Made by a program: the position numbers and the translations under genes. 64,000 nucleotides of DNA from assembly GCF_949628215.1 (NCBI RefSeq), contig NC_134297.1:6324001-6388000 (forward strand). The letters are read 5' to 3'. Numbering within the stretch: position 1 is the stretch's first letter; each line of letters opens with the position of its first letter. The notes beneath the pieces were generated by a model. That model worked only from the letters and a program-made list of their open reading frames with translations, was not told where the DNA came from and ran no database searches. Positions 24,901 to 36,900 of this stretch are shown here, piece by piece. Source of the DNA: Phalacrocorax aristotelis (Eukaryota > Chordata > Aves > Suliformes > Phalacrocoracidae).

Positions 24901-27900
24901 CGCGCCAGAAAGCAGAGCGACGCAGCACACACGTATGTGAATACGTAACGCACTTAGGCTAGAGCACAGCATTGCCACCGCTCTGGAGAACAACAGCATT
25001 TGGAGCGCTGTAATGCCGTAGGTGGTTGTGGCTGAGGCTCACATGGCACCAGCCTAAGAGCAGCAGGACAGCCAGAGGTGACAACTCAAGCGAAGAGTTT
25101 GCTACAACCAGTAGGAAAGCACCTGAGGTTCCCAGATCACGGTGCTGGCAGCCAGGCCAAATGAGATCCCAAACCAGGGGATCCCCTCCTCTCTAATTAA
25201 CCTCAGACCCTGGACAATAAAACTATCTGTGAGCTAGCTCTGCTCATCCAAGAGGAAAACTTGTGGCACAAAGAACCAGCTCCCACCTCTCACACGGGTT
25301 TTCCAGATGTGCTTTGCAATACCTGCCCGGTTTGGTAACAAAATACATCCCTTTTACCACCCAGCTCAGCCAGACCCACACGAGGATTAGAGAGAAAAAC
25401 GCATTCCCAGCGGGGAGGGACTGGAAAGGGAAGGAGATCCCGCTGGGAGAGGTCTAGATTAGCAGGAACCCACAGCCCCTACGCTGGGAAAGGCTCCCTA
25501 ATTGATCCCCACGCCGAGTGCCTCTCACTGCAGCCCAGAGGAATGAGGCAGCGCTGCTGTTAGTGAGCAGGGAGACCGGCAGCTGGTCAGCAAAGCCTCA
25601 GCTCTAAGGCTTAGTTACCCAGAAGGAGCCCACAGCAAATACCTGTGGCCACCCCGGGGCGGTGCGGCCCTTCCCGTGACAAGCCGAAAAGAACCGAAAG
25701 GCAGACTTACTGCAGCCTCTTTCATCGCTGCCGTCTACGCAGTCCAGCCACCCGTCGCAGCGCATGCTTCGGTCAATGCAGCGGCCAGTGTTGCAGGCAA
25801 ACTTGCCAGGGCAGGCTGAAAAGGGATAAAATGACACATGGGCCTTCCAGCCACCCCCTCTACGTCCCTTCCCCAAAGCACACCATTCTCCCCACGGCTG
25901 CTTACAGCGTCCAGCGTTACAAACACCTTTTCCTCACAGCAAAGGAGGAATATAAGGAGGTTTGCGGGAAAATAAGACATGCTCCCATCCCCTGGAAAAG
26001 CGCGCTTCCCAGTTTACAGGGCAGCATAACCGCAGAGGAGGGACAGCCGCCAGACCTCGGGCAGATCGGTTCCCCCCACAGCCTCAGGATTTCAACTCAC
26101 GATCGCTGGAGTCGTAGGAGAGGTACTCAGCAGAGAAGCCAGTGTCCGTGTAGGACTGGTCTGAGTGGAACCGGACCTCTATTTTGTTGGTTGTACTGAT
26201 CACCACGAACTGGGAACGCTCCCCACAGTACCTGCAGGGACAGACAGCAAAGATGAAGGGGAGAAGGGCAGCCCTTCTGCCATCCCTCACCTCCCCATCG
26301 CGCCCCCGGGCAGGTACGGGGGCAGGAGAACAGCGAGCAGGGCTGATTCCAGCACGAGCTGCGGGACCTCAAGGTCTGCACACGGGAGTCAAATTTTGCT
26401 GCCAGTGGCAGAAGGTTTGGGCCAGTCACAACCACCACCAAGCTGTGACCTTGGAAACGACTGGGAGGGAGTTCATCCAAATCCCTGCCTGACACAGGGA
26501 TTGATGTCTCTGATCTCAGATCTGCCATGTCTCGGATCCTCCAAGGCCGCAGGATCCCGTCCCACCACAAGTTGGTGGGAATTGCTTCCACCAGCACCGC
26601 TGCAGGACCTAGCCAGGGCCATGGATGCAGGTGCTGACTTTGGAAATCCTCTCTCTTCAAGGAAGGGTCAGCTCCCTTGCCCCAAAATGTTGTGAAACAC
26701 CACTGCTCACTTCCCCTACACAGTACCGAGTTGTCTTTTTGACCCAGCTTCCATTAGGTTGTGTAACAGCAAACGGCAAACGTAACAGTAAATGCATCAC
26801 AGAACACAACGCAATTACCCTAACAATGGAGATTTGCTCATTCAAGCAAAACCACGCCAGATGTTTCTGCCTTTCTGCACACAAGGCATGTGACGTGACG
26901 TTCCACAGCACTTGGGGGGGGGGATTCAGCTGCTGCATGCAACAAACCCAGGGTCTAATCCCCAGAACCAAGCGTGCTGCTGCCCTCTCACCGCGAGGCA
27001 TCGAGCTACGAGAGCAGGTCAGACCCAAGCACCCTCCTGCCTCTTCACATCCCAAAAAGCACCAGCACGCTTGTTCCCGCAGCGAGTTTAAGGAAAGCAT
27101 AAGGCGCCACATAACTAAACACTGCCCGAAGGTGCGGACTGCGCCTGGCACCTACCTCGTGCTGTTGATCTGCACATAGTCCTTGGTGCAGGAGCCGACC
27201 GGGATCCCGGGCTCCAGCACAAAGAACATGTTGAAACGCACCTTCACGTTCTTTTTTGGGGGAACCTGCAAAAGGAAGCAGAGTCAGTGGCATGCTATCT
27301 TCTGGAGCACAGAAAATGGGAATAAGTTTCATGGGAAAATGGTTTGGGGGGAGGACAGAAGGTAACTGAAACAGGAAAGAAGTCCAGCAGAAAAAGAAAC
27401 ACCTTCTTGAAAAGCCACTATGCTCACACTGTCATTTAGGCACTTTCTCGGCTTGCTGAGCCCAGCATCCCAGATCAAACAAGCACGCAGAAGCAGGGTT
27501 GAAGCCAGACCTCTGTCAACAGTGCCTCTTCTCCCACGGCAGGTTTCCCCCCACCCCGCCCCCAGCCTTAGAATCATGGAATCATAGAAAACACTGGCTG
27601 GTGGCTGAGCCCAGAGAGTTGTGGTGAATAGAGCTAAATCCAGTTGGTGGCTGGTCACGAGCGGGGCTCCCCAGGGCTCGGTGTTGGGGCCAGCTCTGTT
27701 TACTATCTTTATCAATGGTTTGGACGAGGGGATTGATGGCACCCTCAGTGAGTTTGCAGGTGACACAGAGTTGGGTGGGAGTGTTGATGTGCTCGAGGGC
27801 AGGAAGGCTCTGCAGGGGACCTGGACAGGCTGCATCCATGGGCCGAGTCCAAGTGTATGAGGTGTAACAAGGCCAGGTGCCGGGTCCTGCCCTTGGGTCG

Positions 27901-30900
27901 CACCAACCCCAGGCAACGCCCCAGGCCTGGGGCAGAGGGGCTGGGAAGTGCCCGGCGGAGAAGGCCCTGGGGGTGCTGGCTGACAGCCGGCTGGGCATGA
28001 GCCAGCAGTGCCCAGGTGGCCAAGGAGGCCACCAGCCCCCGGGCTTGTGTCAGCACTGGTGTGACCAGCAGGAGCCGGGCAGGGATGGGGCCCCTGTGCT
28101 CGGCCCTGGGGAGGCCCCACCTCGAATGCTGGGCTCAGGTTTGGGCCCCTCGGGACAAAAAGGGCCTTGAGGGGCTGGAGCGTGTCCAGAGAAGGGCAGC
28201 GGGGCTGGGGCAGGGTCTGGGGCACAAGTGTGCTGGGGGGCAGCTGGGGGAGCTGGGGAGGTTTAGCCTGGAGAAGGGGGGGCTGAGGGGAGCCCTTCTC
28301 GCTCTCTGCAGCTGCCTGAGAGGGGCTGGAGTGAGGGGGGGGTCGGTCTCTGCTCCCAAGTCACCAGTGACGGGACGAGAGGGAACGGCCTCAAGCTGCG
28401 TCAGGGGAGGTTTGGGTTGGAGATGAGGGAAAACGTCTTCCCTGCCAGAGGGGTCAGGCCCTGGCACAGGCTGCCCAGAGAGGTGGGGGAGTCACCGTCC
28501 CTGGAGGGATTCAGAAAACGTGCAGACGTGGCATTTGGGGACATGGTTTAGGAGGCCTGGGGGTGTTGGGTTGGGGGTTGGACTTGATGATCCTAGGTCT
28601 TTTCCAACCTTAACAGTTCTATGATTCCAGTCATATCAGACTCTAAGTCTCAACGCAGCACCTGCTGTGAGCTCGCTTGCATGGTGTCCTGCATAACCAA
28701 GTTCATTTGACAGACTAATTAAGGCAAAGAGAGGACCTCGTCTTACCTCTATGTTCCAGACACAGTCCATGGCTGGGGGGTAGTGTGCTGGGTAATAGGG
28801 AGTCGTGAAGGTGCCGCTTTCTCCTTTCAGAGTCCCACTGCAGACTAGAAGATAAGCAAGAAGATGAAAACAGGTTAAAGATGTAAAGAGACGTGGTTTT
28901 CCCTAGCCTTAGCTGGCTATCACCCGGGGTGGGAAGGGAGGCAGAAGCAACAGTCTCTAACAAGGTTAAGTCGATCTCTGGAGAGAGCAGCTCTGCTCCA
29001 AGGCTTGGAGAGAACCCAGGAGATCAATTAGGTGCTTCTTGCATACATCAATCTGCACATCTAATCCAATATATTTTTATTTTGCCCTCCTCAGGAGACA
29101 TCATTACAGCAGCCAAGAGCACCGTGGGCAAGGCAAGCTCCAAGAGCCAAGATGTGACCTGCTTCCAGATCTCCCGGCCCTGGGAACATCCCTGGCAAAC
29201 TGACCGCAGCCACAGCTGCACCTCCCAGTTCAGTTGCCCGCGGCAGGGAGAGGTGCGGGGGAACAGGGCCAAGGCCACTGCTCACCTTTCATCTTGGGGA
29301 GCTGGAAGAACTCAGCCTTAAAGCCAGGGAATCTCCCCTCCTTGTTGGTAACCAACGTGACGAGCATGACATTCTGGGAGGACAGGAAGGTCAGGTTGTA
29401 GGAAGGGGCGTAATTCCCACAGAGCCTAGGACACAAAGGACACAAAATCCATTAGACAGCTGCAGAGAGAGCCTCAAGCAGCACAGATGACCTCTGAGCA
29501 GGGACGGGAGCTCAGTTACTAGCAGGACTTCTCAGTACCACCCTCTCACTTCACTCCAGGACTTGCCTCTCACTTCACTCCAGGACTTGGTGCCATACAG
29601 GAACCTAAGAGAGACACTCACTTGACCAAAGCGTGGGGCTCCACGGGGCTCAGAGAGTTGTACACCTTGATGTAGTCACTGTCAGTTGAGCACTGCTCCA
29701 GCTCCAGCGTCTTGAAGGTCAGGCTGATGATGGAGTTGGCATCTGCCCTCAGTGTCCAGTAGCAGAGCGCGTTGTTGGGGTACGGGCTGTTGGGGAAGCC
29801 CGGCGTGGTGAAACTGGTGACCTCCCCTTCCTTGGCGTGGAGGGCAAACATGCAGCTATCTGCCCAGGAGAGAAGGGAAGAGTTAACAAGGCAAACGAGG
29901 AGGTTCTGCCCTGCCTTTCCCTGAGACACAGAGTGCGGCACTTGTAATCCCTCCTCTGCTCGCAGGTTGTCCCACCTACAAAGCCAGGCACTGGGGAAGG
30001 GTGGCCAGGGCGGCTGCTAGATAATAGCAAGGCCTGTGCTGCAGTCTGGCTGACCCCAAACCAGCTCCAAGGAGCACATGAAGGTCTGCCTTGCACACAG
30101 AGCACCTCTCTTCAGGCCCTTCCCCACCCTGCAAGGGAAATTGCCACCCCAAAGAGGTCTGGGGACACACGGAGGCTGAAGAAGTAGTGTACTTACTGTC
30201 CCGAGTGGAGTAAGCTATGCTGGGGTCGGCAGCTGCAGGAGAAAACAGAGATGTTGTCATCCTTTGGGCTGTGCAAAGTCCCTGGGTGCGAAGCCGAAGC
30301 GGTCCCTGGGACCCTCATTGATTTGGCCTTGCTTGTGGGGTCTCTCCCTGCAAGCTGGCTGGGGGCAGGCTGCTCCTGCCTGGGCTGTGGGGAGCTGGGT
30401 GATCAAGCTTTTCCTCTGCATCCCTGTCCCTCTCCAGATGGGCTCAGAGGAGAACACAGAGCGTTCGAGGGAAGGGGATCCGGTCCATGCTGCCTCCCCG
30501 AGTCTGCGTGGCCCATCAAAGCAGTGCTGCAAAAGCCAGGTCCTTACACTCGCCCTTAGAGCGGTCCCCACAGCCGAAGGCATCCCAGGGAAGGCTGTGA
30601 CCGGCAGCTTCCCCGCTCCAGCAAAATGTCCCCCCTCCCAGTCCCACGCAGAGGCCCAGGGATGGCAGAGCCAGCACTCACGGAAAGCGACGACCGACTC
30701 CACCTTCAGCACGGGGTTTCGCAGGCGGGGGTTCAGCTTCTGGATCAGGCTCTGCCTGTCTGCCATCGCCCTGTCCAGACTCTCCTCCCGGTACTTGGGG
30801 ACAAGGAACTCTGACCAGTAGTAGGCAATGACGCTGCCTTCACTGCAGGCAAAGGGCGATAATGGGGTGAGAGCAAGGACAGGTGCAGGAAGTCTCAAGT

Positions 30901-33900
30901 ATCAGTAGCAGAAAGGTCCAGGCTACTTGATGAGCCATTTTTGAAGGATGGCCATAGGGAAGGGAGAGTCTCAATGATGTGTTAAGCAAACTACGCCCAG
31001 CAAAGTCCCCTGACGGCCTGGGGAGTCCCTTTCAAAGCTGCCAGGCACCACCCACTGCGGTTGATAGGGCTCTAACTGCACCATACCTTGATTTTCCCAA
31101 TACATCGCCCTCAGCACACAGTGATGAGGACTGGCAGAAAACAATATGCATTTTCAGGTCACTATTCACCGCCTACCCTTTACTGTCTCGCTCAGGGTGA
31201 CTACTGAGGTGCCTCCATCCCCAGCAGCCCGGGTATACGGCTGCGTGGCATCCTGGCATCGCCCTCCACCACTCCCAGGCAGGGCTCAGGCAGCACCTAA
31301 CACTCACCTGAACGCAGTTATCACTGTCTCTTTGTGGTAAGGGCCAATATCTTCATGATTCCTGTAGATATCCTCCACCTGAAAGGTTTAAAGAAGAGTG
31401 TTCAGCACGTCTAGAACTGAGGAGGGGGGAAAGGCTAAAGACAGACAGAGCTTCGAGCCCGCGATGGAAAACCAGGGCACATACCAGCATCCCTGGGTGC
31501 AGGAATCTGCAGGGGCCAAAGAGAGGAAGAGGGAGAGTTGAGAGTCCCAGAAGTGCCCAGACCTGCACACCACAGCCTGCTCTGACTCATTTCGCCCCCC
31601 TCTTCCCAGGGGGAAGCACAAGGAATACCTGAGTCTGAGGGGAAAGGGAAGACCGGCCACAGCTTCAGCAGGAAGCGCAGACGCGTTCCTGCCTCAGCCC
31701 CCAGCCCTGACTCATCCACCGACCCTGGGATTTGCCCAGGCAGCCTCCTACAGCACACGCTGGGTGGGCAGAGGCAGGGAGACACCGTGGCACTAGGCTG
31801 GAGCCGTGATGCCAAGACCCAGCTTAAAAGCAGGCTCCTTGCACCCAGCTCAGTGCATCACAGTGGGCAGGAAGAGATGAGAGGAGCAAGAAAGCTCCAA
31901 GCGGTCTTAAACGCAGGATCCCCCAGGGCCACGGGGCAAGAGGAAAAAGTCCTGCTCACAGGAGGAGGGATGCAAGAAACCTCTTACCGTGCTCTTCACC
32001 TTATTGGCCAGCACGATGAAGTCCGATGAGCTGGAGTTCTCGTAAGCGTCAAGGAAGTCCCAGTTCAGAACCCGTAAGTGGCCGTTGAAAACCTTCCGGA
32101 CGGCTGCGTTCCTGTCTGGAAGGGAACAGACCAGAGGCAGAAAGGACAGTTAGGGCTGGGACCACGGCACAGCACGTCCCCAGTGATGGCCATCAGGGCA
32201 GAGGGGTGGAAATTATGTCCCCTCCACCTCCGGGAGCCTTCCCAGAGCTACAGAGGGCACGTGCGAGCAACACCACATAACAAAGCTTTTCCACGTGGAT
32301 ATGCTCCCAGGGTATCACCCTACGTGCCGCCACCCACCAGACATCATACTCACATTTGAAGTGCCAAACCAGGAGGCCGGTGACGAGGGAGATGAGCAGG
32401 AAAGCAACGATCACGATGGTGACGACCACCCACCGCTTTGGGCCACGCTTCTCCATCTTCTTGGAGTTCATGGCAGGGAGGAACTCCACCCCTTCCTCCA
32501 GGTTGTTCATGTCCTAGGAGAGGAGAGAGGGCAGGATGGTGGAAAAGCAGTTCCCAAAGCCTGGTTTGGAGAGGTCCAACCACAAAGCAGACTAGAGCAG
32601 AGCTACCTCTCCACAGCAGCTCCCCATCACCGAGAGCACAAGGCGTGCCTCGGTGCCGGCGGCACCTTCAGGACAAACCCTGAAGACTTTTGCTTTGCTT
32701 TTCCTAACACACCTAATTCCTTTTTGGGCCTAAAATAAGGTCATCAGCTTGAATAAACTCAGGGGTGAGTCCACGCAGCCCCCGTGACCGTGGTAGGTCA
32801 CAACCCCACAGCCTCCAAGATCTTTGCCTGCCAGCAGATGAAACTGCAGACAAAAATTCACCCCGACAAACTGCTCGCTGTGTGGCAGGTGTGTCACCCA
32901 CAACTCATGGGGCACAGCATGCTATAAATAGCATTCCTGTAAAAGAAGAAACTGAGCTACTTCCTCCCTTTACATTCTCATAATCTCTGTGTGTCTCCTG
33001 GGCCAACACAACACTCCTGCATTTCTTCTTGGGATTTCCCATTCGGCGCAAACACCCATTAAAAGAAGTAAGCCAAAAAACGAAGATGAGCACACAACAC
33101 ACCCCCGCAGCCCACAAACAGACTCTCAGGACAAGATGTGCTGGCTAATGAAGAGCGGGTCCTCAAGGCAGCCGCCCTTGAACGAGGAATACACCTGTAG
33201 CTCACAGCTTTCACTGCTATCGCCACCCCACGCTGGGCCGGGTGATGAAGAGGAAAGTCTCTGTCGCAATGCAAAACCCTCGGTGCCCCGGGGTTTCGCT
33301 CTCTCGCACCTTTGGCTTACCTGCCCTCCATCCTTGCCCTGCTCACGTACCTGCGCCTCCAGCCTGGGGAGAAATCAGACGTTTTCAGAGGACGCCACAC
33401 AGCCCAGAGCATCCTCGGTGCAGGCAGACGTCAGGGGCCCGGATCCGCACCCGCTAGCCCAGCACTTCCTCTCCTCCCCGGGGCTGGCTAACCCAGCTGG
33501 GAGAGCAGACCACATCACCTGCTTTCTTCTTGTGCCCCCCTCAGGTAGGAAGGGCTCTCCCCCTGCTGCAAACCGCCCAGACCATGAGGGCGCCTCATCT
33601 TTCTGGTCACCACCTTCCCGTTTTTCCCTCTCCCGAGCTTTACCAGGCATCTGGCAGCTTCCTGGGCAGCGGCACCGGGCTCTGGACGACAGCCAGGACG
33701 CCAGGGCGCAAAGTGCCGACTAGCACAAATTTGCTGTATTCAAATGCATTCCTGCCCTCCAAGCATGATGCCGGGTCAGATGCCGCCTGTCCTCTCTCAG
33801 CCCAGGGCTGACACAAACATACGCTAACGGCTCGGGCTAATCTGATGCAAATATGACAAGCCCCTAAAAGTCAGGAAAAACGCCCAGCGAAGGGCATCCT

Positions 33901-36900
33901 GGAAACAGAGGGACCTCGGAGCCCCCTACCCTCTTGTGCGGACCCAGGCCATGAGCCATCCTCGCTGCACTTCCCTTAGGTGCAATGGCTTCACCATGTT
34001 ATCTTTCCCAAGCCCCACTTTGCAGGGAAGCCCAGCTCCCACTTGCATCATTCCCGTGCTCCTTTTGCCCTTTTCTTCCCCCAGTCTCTGTCCTCTCCTC
34101 CCACCCTCCACACCTCACTAAAACCTCTCCTCCCTGCGGTATTCGCCGGAGGCCCTTTACAAAAGAAAGGGATGTGGCAGGCACCTTACCCTACATTTTT
34201 GTAAAGGACTCTAAATTTAATCCTCTGCAGACACTAGAAGGTCACTGAGACCAGAGGAACCCACCAGTTTTTGCACCATCTGCTCTCAGATTAATCTAAG
34301 TGTATCATTTGACAGCTCTCCGCTCCAGCATGGGGAAAGAAGCCTCCACTCATTTGAGAGATTTACTGCCTAAGGCTGGCCAAAAAGAAACCAGCATGAA
34401 GCACGGCACCTTTGAGGTGCCAGGCTGTTTCTATCATCAACACGCAGAAGAAACAAAAGACCTAGCAGGGCCACAGAGGACAATCCCACGGGGGATGCTC
34501 TGATTCCTGTTTGCCTTCTATGATGGTACAGGAGAAGCTTGACAACGTAACTCAAGGAGACATCAAAATAGAAGACACACAAAATAAAGCTTAAATACAC
34601 ATACAGACATCCTAAATCAAGAAACTCTTCAACTGAAGTCAAGATTGCCTGGAGTCAACACGCCATCTTCAAAACAGCGATCTGGCTCCTGTCAGTTTCC
34701 AAACAAGCAAGAAATACCCCCAAAACAGGTAAAGAGAAGTAACGGGTCACAAACCTCACAAGCGTCTCCCCTCACCCACCATGCGACTGTGTGCAGCACC
34801 AAGCCTTCCCAGGACTCCCAATATATGACTTCTGTTAGCAGAAAGAAAAGCATTTCATTCTCTTCTAACATCTGCAGGAGCCTGTGGCAAGGAAACAACC
34901 TCAGGGGTTTAAATGATATATCTGTTCAGACAGCAGCAGCTTTCCCAGGCTTCCTGGGGTCAGCGAGGAAGAACTGTCTGCCTCCAGCTTGCAGGTGGAA
35001 GGCTGCGTCTCTCTCTCTGAGTAACAGGTTTTGGGCACAAGCTGTTAAATCTCAGCCTTAATAAGACACTCCCCTGGCAGGCTGAATTCAGCTAGATGGC
35101 ATGTCTTCCCTGAAAGAGGCATCACACACCTCTTGCATGAGAGGCGTAACGTTGCGGGGGGTAGTGGCAGCAAACTGGCACAACAAAATAGGGTCTCCTC
35201 TGGCTAGCAGGACAGCAAGGAAAAACCGAATTTTAAACAGTATACCCTTTGGCTGAGGGTACCTTCAGCCCTCTGCAAAATTCCCAAGAACCAATTTCAC
35301 CAAACTGCCAGGAAAAGAAACGGGGCTCAGCTGCAAGCAGGAGGTACCGCTGTACGAGGCCAGGCTGCACAACGCTGTGGCCGATGCATTTTAACATCCT
35401 CTTCAAGCTAAAGGTTGTGTGTTTGCAGAGAGAGAACTCTTGGCGGGGGGGGGGGGGGGCAAGCAACTCATCACCGTGATTAGATCAGAAGGAAAACACA
35501 GCTTCCCTCTGCCTCCATGCATACAAACACACGCACTGCTCCCGCGGCTGCAGCATGACCAGAGGAAGTTAGGCAAGAAAACTCACCATCTGATCTTTCT
35601 TTAGGAAATCTCTCTGCCCTTCTTGAGAAAAAAAGGGATCTTAAAACTGCGAGAGTTTCCAGCACGCCTGTATCAGTTTGTTCTTGCTCCAAAGCTGAGA
35701 CAGCAATGACACCTACAGCGCCGAGAGGCATTAAAGGAGCACGGGGACTCCTAGGGAGGTTATTTTTGTTATTACACCTGTACGAGGTGCATAAAGCAGC
35801 CACTGACACTCTTTCTTGCGAGACATGACCCAGTGATTAGAGGCAGATGAGAGACTGGATCCAAAGAGGTTTCCCTCCCTGCCCTCTGGTTCATATTCCA
35901 GATCTCGTCCTCTCCCATCCTCATACCTTACGCACACCGTTATATTCCCCAGCCAGCTCTGGCACTTGTGTGAAGCTGCTCTGAAGAGCTGTCGCGTGTC
36001 GCAGCCTGGGCAAGCAACAGTGATTCCTGCAAGCTCTCTTCCCAATAGAAGGCGAAGGATGTGAAGCATCCCCCAAGCACTACAGGAATGCCAAATCAGG
36101 TCATGCGAGGAAGGCTCCAGTCGAGGCCCCATGTCCCGACATCTGACTAAGAGGCTGAATCTTCGCTCCCCACGGTGAGCAGGAAAAGCACCCGTTCGAC
36201 CTCAGTACCAGACTTGTCTGCGCCCAAACAGCGCGGCTCAGCCTCCGCTCCGCGCACTCGCTGTGCTGCGCATCCCCTTTGCTGCCACCACTCCTGCCCG
36301 TCGGGGCAACATAGCTCCTCCGCAGTGCTGGCCACCATCCCCTAAGCTAGGCGGGAACCAGATGGAATCAAAAGCAAGAGAAGCTCGAAAGATCATAGTT
36401 AAATCAAGCAAAAGACGACTACAGTTTTAATCTCCTCTAACAGTTCTGTGCATCTCCCTCGAGTGTACTGAAGAGTCCATCGCAACAGCAGATGTAAACC
36501 AGAGAGGATCTGAAAGCACGTCCTGCTCTCACCTTGTCCATGATTCCCTGAGAAAGAGTCTCTAGCACAATGTGACTCAAGGTCTGACTCTCCCGCCCTT
36601 CTCGAGGCAACTACTCCAATAAACATTATTAACAGAAAACCTTCCTTGATATTCTCTCCGCCTTAGTCACAGGTTCTGTTACTTCCTCTTGCTCCTCCTC
36701 GCTCAGCCCTCACTGCCACCGTCACCGCGGGGCTCCCCACGGCGGGATCGGAGGTTTCTGCTCACGGCGTCAGCCCGGCTGGCGTGGCGGCTGCAGCCAC
36801 GCAGAGCCCTGGCAGAAAAGCCACATGCCAATCCAGTGAAGGGGCTGAAAGGCATTGCCCCAGTTCTTCCACGCCTCGGTTTCCCCTGGAGTAGAGACTC

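Larger units (their letters stand above)
21938..31987 (-). other. ST14 introns 3-18 (non-coding content)
   Basis: Introns longer than 300 nt: 31,379-31,987; 30,843-31,307; 30,233-30,681; 29,860-30,196; 28,845-29,285; 27,266-28,746 (CR1); 26,232-27,155 (G10 run at 26,914); 24,760-25,710; 24,216-24,651; 23,510-23,891; 21,938-22,476. Apart from the CR1, the G run and a 24-bp tandem duplication in intron 7, I see no feature in them. Confidence 0.6.

Noticed and set aside
27329-28225. 298-codon minus-strand open frame in ST14 intron 9
   Set aside because: It is the antisense of the CR1 ORF2 region. The long frame is a by-product of CR1 base composition.
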